This document shows, piece by piece, positions 1 through 7,656 of a stretch of DNA of 34,782 nucleotides. The translations under genes and the position numbers were made by a program. The DNA comes from UMGS1889 sp900556055. Lineage in GTDB: Bacteria > Bacillota > Clostridia > Oscillospirales > Ruminococcaceae. The DNA is taken from the NCBI GenBank assembly GCA_902463265.1, contig CABQEV010000022.1, forward strand, positions 1 to 34,782, given 5' to 3'. The notes beneath the pieces were generated by a model. That model was not told where the DNA came from and ran no database searches. It worked only from the letters and a program-made list of their open reading frames with translations. The stretch's first letter is position 1. Each line of letters opens with the position of its first letter.

Positions 1-54
1 ATATATGCGGTTTTGTGGTGAGAGATTCCCATAATTCAATCGGTTTTTAGTATT
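1..54 (-). repeat. Half copy of a palindromic repeat
   Basis: The reverse complement of this stretch matches 27819-27872 almost base for base, including the shared core TTGAATTATGGGAATCTC and the ending CAAAACCGCATATAT. The copy at 27816-27923 is a large imperfect palindrome; here only one arm is inside the window, so the element probably continues to the left. The two copies are more than 27 kb apart, which suggests a dispersed element. Confidence 0.6.
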
Positions 55-125
55 ACGCATCGCCGTGTCTTTTGATAAATGCGGAAAAAAGCTCTCCCGC
101 AGGATAGTTTGAATATAAAATTATG

Positions 126-141
126 TGTTCCACGTGAAACA
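126..141 (+). promoter_or_regulatory. parS site 1
   Basis: TGTTCCACGTGAAACA matches the bacterial parS consensus (TGTTtCACGTGaAACA) closely, with the conserved CACGTG centre. It should load the ParB encoded at 5699-6568. It lies about 200 bp upstream of mnmG. Confidence 0.93.
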
Positions 142-314
142 TAGCTTGTATTTCGGGACGCATTATATCGCCGTGTGACACACTTGGGCGGCGGAACATT
201 GCATCGCCGTGGGAGAGCAAGGCTACAGTCATAGTAAAACCTACTGCATATAACAAAGCTTGGACGGTCAGCAAAGTAAAATATCAAAAATAAAAAAAGA
301 GTTCACGTTATGAT
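142..314 (-). repeat. parS-bounded degenerate repeat unit (reverse orientation)
   Basis: This spacer between parS 1 and parS 2, read on the minus strand, carries the landmarks of a family seen several times in the window: TGATATTTTACTTT, then GCAGTA, CCCACGGCGATGC, CAAGTGTG and GCGATATAATGCG. The same landmarks in the same order occur at 4306-4439, 4473-4604, 4621-4762 (reverse) and 9264-9627. No gene is evident here. An mnmG promoter presumably lies in it, but I cannot place it with confidence. Confidence 0.6.
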
Positions 315-330
315 CGTTCCACGTGAAACA
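315..330 (+). promoter_or_regulatory. parS site 2
   Basis: CGTTCCACGTGAAACA differs from the parS consensus only at the outermost base and keeps the full CACGTGAAAC core. It ends 18 bp before the chosen mnmG start, so ParB spreading could touch this promoter region. Confidence 0.92.
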
Positions 331-348
331 TTGGTATAGGTGATTTTT

Positions 349-2250
349 ATGTCTTATTTTATGGGTGAATACGATGTCGCCATTGTCGGCGCAGGACATG
401 CGGGAGTCGAGGCGGCTCTTGCGTCTGCGAGGTTGGGGGCAAGGACTGTTCTTTTCACGATCTCTCTCGACCAGATCGCAAATATGCCATGCAATCCGTC
501 AATTGGCGGCACTGCTAAGGGTCATCTTGTCCGTGAGATCGACGCTTTGGGCGGCGAAATGGGCAAGGCTGCGGACAAATGCTTTATCCAGAGCCGAATG
601 CTGAACATGGGAAAAGGTCCTGCCGTGCATAGTCTGCGCGCGCAGATCGACCGTGTTAAGTACCACAATCACATGAAAAAGGTCTGCGAGGATCAGAAAA
701 ATCTTGATATCAAGCAGGCTGAGATCGCTGAAATTTCTGCCGAAAACGGTCATATTACGTCGGTCACGACCCGTCTTGGTGCGGTTTATAATGTCAGGTG
801 CTGCATAATTGCGACGGGAACATATCTGAACGGACTTATCCATGTCGGCGAGGTGTCCTACGAAAGCGGACCTGATTCCGCACTTCCGGCGAAATTCCTG
901 TCTGCGAGCCTTGAAAAGCTTGGCATTACTCTCCGCCGATTTAAGACGGGTACACCGTCCCGTGTGCATAAGCGAAGCATTGATTTCGATGTTCTGGAGG
1001 AGCAGAAGGGCGACGATTTTATTCAGCCTTTCTCCTTTGAAACGGATAGAAATGAGCTGAAAAACGTTGTTTCCTGCTATATTGCGTACACGAATGCGGA
1101 CACACACAAGGTCATAAAGGATAATATCCATCGTTCGCCGATGTATTCGGGACGTATCCACGGCGTTGGACCCAGATACTGTCCGTCCATTGAGGATAAG
1201 ATAGTAAGGTTCTCGGATAAGCCCAGGCATCAGCTTTTCATCGAGCCTATGGGACTTGGCACAGATGAGTATTATCTTCAGGGTATGTCATCGTCGCTGC
1301 CCGAGGATGTTCAGATGGCGTTTCTGCGGACTATCCACGGTCTTGAACATCTCGAAGTGATGCGAAATGCTTATGCGATCGAGTATGACTGTGTTGACCC
1401 ACAGCAGCTCCGCAACACTCTAGAATTCAAGAATATAACGGGTCTTTTCGGTGCAGGACAGTTCAACGGGACTTCGGGTTATGAGGAAGCTGCCGCTCAG
1501 GGTCTGATCGCAGGTATAAATGCCGCAAAGCGTGCGCAGGGAAAAGAGATGCTCGCACTTACACGTATGTCCTCCTATATCGGTACACTTATTGATGATC
1601 TCGTTATAAAGGGCTGCTCGGATCCTTACAGAATGATGACATCCCGCAGTGAATACCGTCTGCTTCTCCGTCAGGATAACGCTGATGAACGTCTGACTTC
1701 CATAGGTCATGACATAGGTCTTATATCCGATGAGAGATACAATGCATTTCTTGATAAGGAAGCGCTTATTGAAGCAGAGGTAAAAAGGGTCAAAAAAAAG
1801 ACAATTTCTGTCAGTGATGAACTGAACAAAATGCTTGTGGAAAAGGGTACAGCCGAGATAAAGACAGGCGTTAAGATGTCCGACCTTATCAGAAGGCCGC
1901 AGATATCGTATGATGATCTTGAACCTTTTGATGCTGAACGTCCCGAGCTTCCTTATGAAGTCAGGGAACAGGTTCAGCTTAAGATAGAATATGAGGGATA
2001 TATTGAGCGTCAGATCGCACAGGCTGAGCAGATGAAAAATCTTGAGGAAAAGAAGCTCCCGCAGAATTTCGATTACCATGAGATAGGCGGACTGAGCCTT
2101 GAAGCATACGAAAAGCTCAACAAGATCCGGCCCGAAAACATAGGTCAGGCATCGAGAATATCGGGTGTATCGCCTGCTGATGTATCTGTACTTCTTATAT
2201 GGCTTGCGGCACAAAGACACGCTGAAAGAAACAAAATATCCGCAGAATAA
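349..2250 (+). CDS. mnmG: tRNA uridine-5-carboxymethylaminomethyl modification enzyme MnmG (GidA)
   Basis: FAD-dependent large subunit of the MnmE-MnmG complex, which builds the cmnm5 group on wobble uridine 34 of certain tRNAs in the cytoplasm. The 633-residue product has the normal length of the family. It opens with a Rossmann dinucleotide-binding motif GAGHAG at residues 14-19, followed by the family block CNPSIGGTAKGHLVREIDAL and a second conserved segment GRIHGVGPRYCPSIEDK. The start at 349 is preferred because an AGGTG ribosome site lies 7 bases upstream; a GTG at 340 and an ATG at 361 are alternatives. Its neighbour is rsmG, the usual pairing near Firmicute origins. The partner mnmE is expected upstream, outside the window. 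Confidence 0.97.
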   Translation: MSYFMGEYDVAIVGAGHAGVEAALASARLGARTVLFTISLDQIANMPCNPSIGGTAKGHLVREIDALGGEMGKAADKCFIQSRMLNMGKGPAVHSLRAQIDRVKYHNHMKKVCEDQKNLDIKQAEIAEISAENGHITSVTTRLGAVYNVRCCIIATGTYLNGLIHVGEVSYESGPDSALPAKFLSASLEKLGITLRRFKTGTPSRVHKRSIDFDVLEEQKGDDFIQPFSFETDRNELKNVVSCYIAYTNADTHKVIKDNIHRSPMYSGRIHGVGPRYCPSIEDKIVRFSDKPRHQLFIEPMGLGTDEYYLQGMSSSLPEDVQMAFLRTIHGLEHLEVMRNAYAIEYDCVDPQQLRNTLEFKNITGLFGAGQFNGTSGYEEAAAQGLIAGINAAKRAQGKEMLALTRMSSYIGTLIDDLVIKGCSDPYRMMTSRSEYRLLLRQDNADERLTSIGHDIGLISDERYNAFLDKEALIEAEVKRVKKKTISVSDELNKMLVEKGTAEIKTGVKMSDLIRRPQISYDDLEPFDAERPELPYEVREQVQLKIEYEGYIERQIAQAEQMKNLEEKKLPQNFDYHEIGGLSLEAYEKLNKIRPENIGQASRISGVSPADVSVLLIWLAAQRHAERNKISAE

Positions 2251-2374
2251 AAATAGAAGTAAAATTGAAATGGTAAAATAAAACAGATATAAATTGAAAT
2301 AACATACTCATGTAAATAGAAGAATGCATTTAAAAACAGAAATTAACAATTATTATAATGAAATGAGGACTACA

Positions 2375-3082
2375 ATGCTCATAGAATACAATGAATTCAA
2401 GGCATTTTTTGAGAAAAACGGCTTTGAAATAAGTGAAGAACAGTACAAAAAAATTGATCTGTACACAGATCAGCTGGTCGAAACAAATAAGGTCATGAAC
2501 CTCACAGGAATAACCGATCCGATGGGAATAACCGAAAAGCATATCCTTGACAGCATTCTTCCGCTCAGATATATTGATATTCCGCAGGGCGCATCGCTGA
2601 TAGATGTCGGAACGGGTGCAGGCTTTCCCGGTCTGCCGATAAAGCTTTACAGGGACGATATAAAGCTTACCCTCCTTGACAGTCTTGGAAAGCGTGTCAA
2701 CTTTCTGAAACAGGTCTGCGATGCATCCGCACCCGACACAGTTTGTATACATTCCAGGGCGGAGGACGGCGGAAGATCTCCCGAGCTTCGTGAGAAATTC
2801 GATGTCGCTGCGGCAAGAGCTGTTGCGGCGCTGCCGGTTCTCTATGAATACTGTCTGCCTTATGTCAAGGTAGGCGGGATATTTGCGGCTCTGAAAGGTC
2901 CGAATGAGGATATATCGGCGGGGGAGAATGCGCTGAAGCTCCTCGGCGGAAGGCTTGAAAAGGTTGAAAATTATGAGCTTCCCTGCGGCGATAAGCGTGT
3001 GCTGGCAGTTGTGAGAAAGATAGCGGAAACACCGAAAAAATATCCCAGAAACAGCGGTCAGATCGCAAAAAAGTCGCTTTGA
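2375..3082 (+). CDS. rsmG: 16S rRNA (guanine-527-N7) methyltransferase RsmG (GidB)
   Basis: SAM-dependent methyltransferase that makes m7G527 in 16S rRNA; loss of this enzyme gives low-level streptomycin resistance in other bacteria. The product is 235 residues, typical of RsmG. The SAM-binding glycine loop VGTGAGFPG sits at residues 78-86, and the NLTGITDP segment near residue 42 is a family hallmark. An in-frame ATG exists at 2324, but the ATG at 2375 follows GAGG at good spacing and gives the usual N terminus. It lies 124 bp after mnmG and is followed by a terminator at 3144. Confidence 0.96.
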   Translation: MLIEYNEFKAFFEKNGFEISEEQYKKIDLYTDQLVETNKVMNLTGITDPMGITEKHILDSILPLRYIDIPQGASLIDVGTGAGFPGLPIKLYRDDIKLTLLDSLGKRVNFLKQVCDASAPDTVCIHSRAEDGGRSPELREKFDVAAARAVAALPVLYEYCLPYVKVGGIFAALKGPNEDISAGENALKLLGGRLEKVENYELPCGDKRVLAVVRKIAETPKKYPRNSGQIAKKSL

Positions 3083-3143
3083 TTTGAATTGAATTTTATA
3101 ATTTGCGCAGGCATGATATCCCGCATGATAGCATGTGAATTCC

Positions 3144-3182
3144 GCCCGACTGAGTTTTATATGATTCGGTCGGGCTTTTATT
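3144..3182 (+). terminator. Rho-independent terminator after rsmG
   Basis: The arms GCCCGAC (3144-3150) and GTCGGGC (3169-3175) form a stem followed directly by a short T run. It closes the mnmG-rsmG unit and separates it from noc. Confidence 0.85.
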
Positions 3183-3441
3183 ATGCATAAAAATATCGCA
3201 GAAAAAACGGTTCTTCGCTTATAAACGACATCTTTCAATGCTGTTTAATGTGTTTTTAATTGCTTTATAGAGGATTTTGCTGTGTTTTGTCGATAGATTT
3301 TACTGGAAAATTATGTATATTCGTGATATAATATCCTTGCAAAAGATCAAACGGATAGCAGTACAAGAGGTAAAAATCGAAGATTCGGTCGGAAAATTTG
3401 ACCTGATCTCTGCAATTCTGACTTGTGAAAGGATGTTACAT
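3183..3441 (+). promoter_or_regulatory. Leader region of noc with a probable promoter
   Basis: A TATAAT box lies at 3327-3332, but the -35 region (TGGAAA at 3304-3309) is weak. If used, it gives a leader of about 100 nt before the noc start. The leader stays open in the noc frame, so a longer protein is formally possible, but the upstream residues do not resemble Noc. Confidence 0.45.
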
Positions 3442-4248
3442 ATGAATGGATTGTTCGGAATTCTTGATAAAAGCACTGTAAACAAGGTCGTAAACATCGA
3501 AACTGACATTATAACCCCAAATCCTCACCAGCCAAGACGCACATTCGAGCCTGAAGCACTTGAACAGCTCTCACTCAGCATAAAGGCAAACGGCATTCTC
3601 CAGCCGCTTTCCGTGCGCAGGATCGAGTTCGGATATGAGCTTGTGGCGGGGGAAAGACGGCTCAGGGCGGCAAAAATGGCAGGTCTGGCGGTCGTCCCGT
3701 GCATCGTGATGGATATCAGTGAGCGGAATTCTGCGGTGATGTCGCTTGTGGAGAACATTCAGCGTAAGGATCTGTCATTTTTCGATGAGGCATTTGCGAT
3801 TGAAAAGCTGATCGACTTTTATGGCATGACGCAGGAAGATGCCGCCGTAAAGCTCGGAAAATCGCAGTCCACGATAGCAAACAAGCTCCGTCTGCTGAAA
3901 CTCACCGAGCAGGAAATGAAGCTCATCACCGAATATAACCTGACCGAACGGCACGCACGCGCACTCCTGAAAGTCAATGACCCCAACGACAGGATCGAGA
4001 TAATAAAAAAAGTCGGCTCAATGAACTTCAATGTCGAGCAGACCGAACGCTTAATAGCGTCCCTGATACTCAGGGAGAACGAGAAGGCGAGCCTGAAGCG
4101 CAGAAGCGGTGCGTTCAAAAATGTGAAGCTGTTCGTCAACACCATAAACCATGCGATCGACATGATGAGGGCGGCGGGCATAAATGCAGATTCACGGAAA
4201 ACTCAGGACGAAAACTGCATCGAGTATGTAATCAGGATACCGATATAA
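3442..4248 (+). CDS. noc: Nucleoid occlusion protein Noc (ParB-family CTPase)
   Basis: DNA-binding CTPase that keeps the division machinery off the nucleoid. The 268-residue protein has the ParB CTP-binding motifs GERR (70-73) and ENIQR (104-108), and a helix-turn-helix GKSQSTIANKLRLLKL at 139-154. Q142, K148 and R170 (in TERHARALL) are the residue types known to distinguish Noc from ParB, and the C terminus (...EYVIRIPI) resembles Bacillus Noc (...LTIRIPK). The short N terminus MNGLFGIL could be the membrane-targeting helix of Noc. The start is chosen for AAAGG 9 bases upstream. Its position directly after rsmG matches Bacillus. A generic second ParB is the less likely alternative. Confidence 0.9.
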   Translation: MNGLFGILDKSTVNKVVNIETDIITPNPHQPRRTFEPEALEQLSLSIKANGILQPLSVRRIEFGYELVAGERRLRAAKMAGLAVVPCIVMDISERNSAVMSLVENIQRKDLSFFDEAFAIEKLIDFYGMTQEDAAVKLGKSQSTIANKLRLLKLTEQEMKLITEYNLTERHARALLKVNDPNDRIEIIKKVGSMNFNVEQTERLIASLILRENEKASLKRRSGAFKNVKLFVNTINHAIDMMRAAGINADSRKTQDENCIEYVIRIPI

Positions 4249-4274
4249 GCGGCGAAATTCGACGTTATTCCGTT

Positions 4275-4290
4275 TGTTCCACGTGAAACC
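4275..4290 (+). promoter_or_regulatory. parS site 3
   Basis: TGTTCCACGTGAAACC keeps the whole parS core and differs from consensus only at the last base. It lies 26 bp after the noc stop codon. Confidence 0.88.
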
Positions 4291-4439
4291 ATGCTGTGTA
4301 TATTTAATTTTGGATATTTCACTTTGGCGGGTGATGTGCTGTTTGATATATGCAGTAACTTTTGTGCGTACCGTGGCTTTGCTCCTCCACGGCGATAGAT
4401 CACGTCAGCCGGTCAAGTGTGCCGCACGGTGATGTACTG
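4291..4439 (+). repeat. parS-bounded repeat unit A
   Basis: The unit runs from TTTTGGATATTTCACTTT (4304-4321) through GCAGTAAC, CTCCACGGCGATAGATCA and CAAGTGTG to GGTGATGTACTGCG, where the decayed parS begins. It aligns by landmarks with the units at 4456-4604, 4621-4762 (reverse) and the 9268-9627 array. It is too degenerate to encode a protein. Confidence 0.65.
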
Positions 4440-4455
4440 CGTTCTGCGTGAAACC
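4440..4455 (+). promoter_or_regulatory. Decayed parS site
   Basis: CGTTCTGCGTGAAACC aligns with parS but has four mismatches, two of them destroying the CACGTG palindrome. It sits exactly where an intact parS lies at the end of the next repeat unit, so it is best read as a mutated parS that probably no longer binds ParB. Confidence 0.55.
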
Positions 4456-4604
4456 TATGCGGTTTATATTTTTTTGGGATATTTTACTTTAGTGCAGGCT
4501 GTATAGTTTGATGTATGCAGTAAATTCTGTGCGTAACGTAACTTTACTTCTCTACGTTGATAGATTGCGCCAGACATTTAAGTGTGTTATACGCTGATAT
4601 ATTG
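4456..4604 (+). repeat. parS-bounded repeat unit B
   Basis: Second forward unit: TTTTTGGGATATTTTACTTT, GCAGTAAA, CTCTACGTTGATAGATTG, TAAGTGTG and GCTGATATATTGCG, ending directly in parS site 4. The order and spacing of landmarks match unit A, so the pair looks like a tandem duplication of repeat plus parS. Confidence 0.65.
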
Positions 4605-4620
4605 CGTTCCACGTGAAACA
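4605..4620 (+). promoter_or_regulatory. parS site 4
   Basis: CGTTCCACGTGAAACA is identical to sites 2 and 5 and keeps the full parS core. Confidence 0.92.
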
Positions 4621-4762
4621 TAAAGCAATATATCGCACGGACAACACAGTTGGCTTTTTGAAGATAACTATCCGCCGGAAGAACAAAGCTACGGTCACGG
4701 CAAAAGGAACAGGATAAAATAACAGAAGCGGCAGATATAACAAAGTGAAATTATCCAAAAAG
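4621..4762 (-). repeat. parS-bounded repeat unit C (inverted)
   Basis: On the minus strand it begins TTTTTGGATAATTTCACTTT (4759 downwards), then has GTAGCTTTGTTCTTCCGGCGGATAG (described as two pieces: GTAGCTTTG and CCGGCGGATAG), then CTGTGTTG and GCGATATATTGC. It is flanked by intact parS sites on both sides. Confidence 0.6.
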
Positions 4763-4778
4763 CGTTCCACGTGAAACA
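4763..4778 (+). promoter_or_regulatory. parS site 5
   Basis: CGTTCCACGTGAAACA lies 19 bp upstream of the -35 box of the parA promoter, so ParB bound here could autoregulate parAB. This is an inference from position. Confidence 0.92.
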
Positions 4779-4797
4779 AAAAAATCGCAAAAAGCTA

Positions 4798-4825
4798 TTG
4801 ATTTAATTTCAGAATGTGATATAAT
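4798..4825 (+). promoter_or_regulatory. SigA-type promoter of parAB
   Basis: TTGATT (4798-4803) and TATAAT (4820-4825) are separated by 16 bp. Transcription would start about 55 bases before the parA start codon. Confidence 0.75.
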
Positions 4826-4888
4826 AGAATATGTAGATAATAAAAAGGATGTCCGTTTTTTCGGGCAATGCATACAGCGGAGGTTTCT

Positions 4889-5686
4889 ATGGCTAAAATT
4901 ATTGCGGTTGCCAATCAAAAAGGCGGTGTCGGAAAGTCAACAACGACGGTAAATCTGGCTGCGGTACTGGGTATTCACGGCAAAAAGGTGCTTTGCATCG
5001 ACATGGATGCTCAGGGCAACACTACAACAGGCTTCGGAATTAAGAAAAAAAGCGTCAAGGTGTCTGTTTATGACGTTCTGATAGGCGAAAGACCGATAAA
5101 AGATGCGATAATTGAGACGGAATTCAAAAATGTTTCGGTGATAACATCGTCATCGGCACTGGCGGGAGCGGATATTGAGCTTGTTGAGCTTGACAACCGC
5201 ACAAATCGGCTGAAAATGCAGGTCCTGACGGTAAAGCAGGATTATGATTTCATTCTGCTGGACTGTCCGCCGTCGCTCAGTCTGCTTACGCTGAATGCGC
5301 TCTGTGCGTGCGATACGGTGCTTATTCCGCTTCAATGCGAATTCTACTCGCTTGAGGGACTTTCACAGCTTATAGAAACCATCAGGCTGGTAAGGCAGCG
5401 GTATAATCCGACGATAGACATTGAGGGAATACTGTTTACGATGTACGACGGAAGGTTAAATCTCACGGCGCAGGTCGTAAAAGAGGTCAAAAAGCATTTT
5501 CCGGACAAGGTTTTCAAGACCTGCATACCCAGAAATGTCAGAATTTCCGAGGCTCCGAGCTTCGGAAAGCCTGTATGTTACTATGATAAATCATCAAAGG
5601 GTGCGGAATATTACGAAAAACTGTCGCTCGAGGTGCTTGCAAGAGAGAATGTCACAAGGAAAAAGAAAACGGAAGTCAAGGTCTGA
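4889..5686 (+). CDS. parA: Chromosome partitioning ATPase ParA (Soj)
   Basis: Deviant Walker-A ATPase that works with ParB-parS in origin segregation and, in Bacillus, regulates DnaA. The 265-residue protein opens with the ParA P-loop in VANQKGGVGKSTTTVNLA, then has the Walker A' motif DMDAQGNTT and the Walker B segment FILLDCPPSLSLLTLNAL. The C-terminal EAPSFGKPVCYYDKSSKGA block is typical of chromosomal Soj. The ATG at 4889 is preceded by GGAGG with 5-base spacing; the in-frame ATG at 4868 has no ribosome site. parB follows 12 bp downstream, in the same operon. Confidence 0.97.
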   Translation: MAKIIAVANQKGGVGKSTTTVNLAAVLGIHGKKVLCIDMDAQGNTTTGFGIKKKSVKVSVYDVLIGERPIKDAIIETEFKNVSVITSSSALAGADIELVELDNRTNRLKMQVLTVKQDYDFILLDCPPSLSLLTLNALCACDTVLIPLQCEFYSLEGLSQLIETIRLVRQRYNPTIDIEGILFTMYDGRLNLTAQVVKEVKKHFPDKVFKTCIPRNVRISEAPSFGKPVCYYDKSSKGAEYYEKLSLEVLARENVTRKKKTEVKV

Positions 5687-5698
5687 GGAGGAGAGTAA

Positions 5699-6568
5699 AT
5701 GGCGAAGAAATCGCTTGGAATGGGGCTGGATGCGCTGCTCGATGACAATTCCATAGACAGCAGAAACGCCCAGAGCGCAAGAATATCCGACATTGAACCG
5801 AACAGAAACCAGCCAAGGCGCACATTTGATGAAGCGTCGATACAGACACTGGCAGAGTCGATACGTGAGCATGGTCTTATACAGCCTATCCTGGTGCGTC
5901 CGATGGAGATGGGCGGATATCAGATAGTAGCGGGAGAACGCCGCTGGAGAGCGTGCAGAATGCTCGGAATGACGGAAGTTCCGATAGTTGTGCGTGAATT
6001 ATCCGACTTTGAAACGATGCAGATAGCGCTTATTGAGAATTTACAGCGTGAAAATCTCAATCCGATCGAGGAAGCGCAGGGCTATAAGGATCTGATAGAC
6101 CAGTACAATATGACGCAGGATCAGGTGGCGAAGATCGTAGGAAAGTCAAGAACGGTTGTCACAAATGCGCTCAGAATGCTCAATCTGCCGGCAGAAGTGC
6201 AGGAAATGCTGAAGGACGGCGATATCACAGCGGGCCACGCAAAGGTCATCTGCGGACTGAATGACAAGGAAATGCAGCTTGCATTTGCGGCAAAGGCGAT
6301 GAACGGAACATCAGTCAGAGCACTTGAAAAGATGGCTCAGGGGAAGAATGATATTCAGCCGAAACACGAGGTAAATGTTGATATAAACGCTGAGGACGAC
6401 AGATTTTTCGAGGGAAAAGACAGCTTCTATACGGAAATGGAGCTTAGTCTGACCCGGCAGCTTGGCAGAAAAGTGACGATCAGCTTCAGAAACGGCAAGG
6501 GAACGCTTGAATTTGAGTTCTATGACAAGGACGATCTTGCGGAGCTTGCGAATAAAATTGCAGAATAA
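5699..6568 (+). CDS. parB: Chromosome partitioning protein ParB (Spo0J)
   Basis: parS-binding CTPase clamp that loads SMC and organises the origin region. The 289-residue product has ParB boxes QPRRTF, GLIQPILVRP, GERRWRA and ENLQRENLNPIEEA, and a helix-turn-helix with GKSRTVVTNALRML. The arginine in GKSR and the glycine in TAGHAK fit the parS-specific ParB type, in contrast to the Noc-type residues of the paralogue at 3442-4248. A C-terminal domain suited to dimerisation follows (about 240-289). The ribosome site GAGGAGGAG precedes the start. Its likely targets, five intact parS sites, lie within 6 kb. Confidence 0.97.
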   Translation: MAKKSLGMGLDALLDDNSIDSRNAQSARISDIEPNRNQPRRTFDEASIQTLAESIREHGLIQPILVRPMEMGGYQIVAGERRWRACRMLGMTEVPIVVRELSDFETMQIALIENLQRENLNPIEEAQGYKDLIDQYNMTQDQVAKIVGKSRTVVTNALRMLNLPAEVQEMLKDGDITAGHAKVICGLNDKEMQLAFAAKAMNGTSVRALEKMAQGKNDIQPKHEVNVDINAEDDRFFEGKDSFYTEMELSLTRQLGRKVTISFRNGKGTLEFEFYDKDDLAELANKIAE

Positions 6569-6573
6569 AGAGC

Positions 6574-6605
6574 CAAACGTCGTGAAAACGGCGTTTGATT
6601 TTTAT
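6574..6605 (+). terminator. Terminator after parAB
   Basis: A 9-bp stem (CAAACGTCG with CGGCGTTTG, one G-T pair) closes on the loop TGAAAA and is followed by ATTTTTAT. It begins 5 bp after the parB stop codon. Confidence 0.85.
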
Positions 6606-6672
6606 ATACAGAGTTTTCGATAAACAGATATATCCAATAAATAAGAATTTCTATTACGAAAGGAAGATAAAA

Positions 6673-7461
6673 ATGAGTGAATTTCAGGCTGTATCGGATT
6701 TTGACTATAATGTGCAGTTCTTTGACTGCGACTATCTCGGAAGGATGAAAATGTCCGCAATACTGAGGATATGCGCAGAGGTCGCAGGATATGATTACAC
6801 GAAAAAGGGACTTTCGCATGAATTCCTGCTGGAAAAGAGAATGGCTTTCCTCACATCCAGAGTGTCCGTGCATATAAACAGCTATCCCGTGTCAAAGCAA
6901 ACGCTGAATGTTTCAACATGGGAATGTGGAAAAAAGGGAGCAATTTTCCTCAGAGGAATATACTTTAAGGATAAAATCACAGGAAATATACTGGTTGAAG
7001 CACTTTCGGGATGGATACTGGTCGATCCCGAAACACGTCAGATATACCGTCCCGGACAGTTTATGTTTGAGATGCCGCAGGTAATGGACAGAGCCCTGAA
7101 GGCACTGCCGATCACAAAAATAAACGCAGCCGATCCGACATATAAAGGAAGCTGGACGGCAAAAAACACCGACATCGACGAGAACGGACATGTCTATAAC
7201 GCAGTATATGCCGATATCGCATCGGACATACTGAATGCGGACGAGTTCGGCAGACGTGTCACGGATATGCGGATAAACTACGTCAGCGAGGTAAGGAACG
7301 GCGAAACGATAGATCTGTACAGAGCGGACAGAGGTGATTCGATGATCGTAGTCGGAAAAACGGGCGATAAGATAAGCTTTGAGTTTGAATTGATAGACAA
7401 TGAGCAATATATAACCGATATTATACCCAAAGTAAATAATGTACCTGTCGTAAAGGAATAA
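6673..7461 (+). CDS. Acyl-ACP thioesterase (FatA/FatB-like, double hotdog)
   Basis: Likely releases fatty acids from acyl carrier protein in the cytoplasm, setting chain length or supplying free acids. The 262-residue protein matches the bacterial thioesterase family of two hotdog domains. The N-terminal half contains VQFFDCDYLGRMKMSAILR, with a helix over residues 24-40, and the C-terminal half has the conserved N-x-H motif in DENGHVYN (N171, H173), the expected active-site region. The ATG at 6673 is preceded by AAAGGAAG; upstream in-frame codons overlap the parB terminator. It stands alone between two transcription units. The acyl-chain preference cannot be read from the sequence. Confidence 0.9.
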   Translation: MSEFQAVSDFDYNVQFFDCDYLGRMKMSAILRICAEVAGYDYTKKGLSHEFLLEKRMAFLTSRVSVHINSYPVSKQTLNVSTWECGKKGAIFLRGIYFKDKITGNILVEALSGWILVDPETRQIYRPGQFMFEMPQVMDRALKALPITKINAADPTYKGSWTAKNTDIDENGHVYNAVYADIASDILNADEFGRRVTDMRINYVSEVRNGETIDLYRADRGDSMIVVGKTGDKISFEFELIDNEQYITDIIPKVNNVPVVKE

Positions 7462-7482
7462 TATCATACATAAAATATAAAT

Positions 7483-7507
7483 ATTTCTGTTTATAAAAAA
7501 CAGAAAT
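7483..7507. repeat. Perfect 10-bp inverted repeat after the thioesterase gene
   Basis: ATTTCTGTTT and AAACAGAAAT flank a 5-base loop. The position suggests an mRNA 3' end, but no T run follows on the plus strand, so I do not call it an intrinsic terminator. Confidence 0.45.
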
Positions 7508-7569
7508 AAAAGTGTGTGCAATATTACGGGACATTACAGAGAAAAAATTCGCTATTCATAGAAAAAACA

Positions 7570-7598
7570 TTGACAAAAGGGCGCAAAAGAGTTAAAAT
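7570..7598 (+). promoter_or_regulatory. SigA-type promoter of guaB
   Basis: A consensus TTGACA (7570-7575) and TAAAAT (7593-7598) are 17 bp apart. The leader of about 50 nt is too short for a purine riboswitch, and I see none. Confidence 0.85.
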
Positions 7599-7656
7599 AT
7601 AAAGAAATACAAGCTTAAATAACCTGAAAGTGAAAGAATTTACGGGAGGTAAAAAA

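Noticed and set aside
1..340. Short minus-strand frames overlapping the parS/repeat region
   Set aside because: They span parS sites and degenerate repeats and have no ribosome sites.
7462..7656. Purine riboswitch before guaB
   Set aside because: The promoter at 7570-7598 leaves only about 50 nt of leader, too short for the aptamer, and no conserved aptamer loops are seen.
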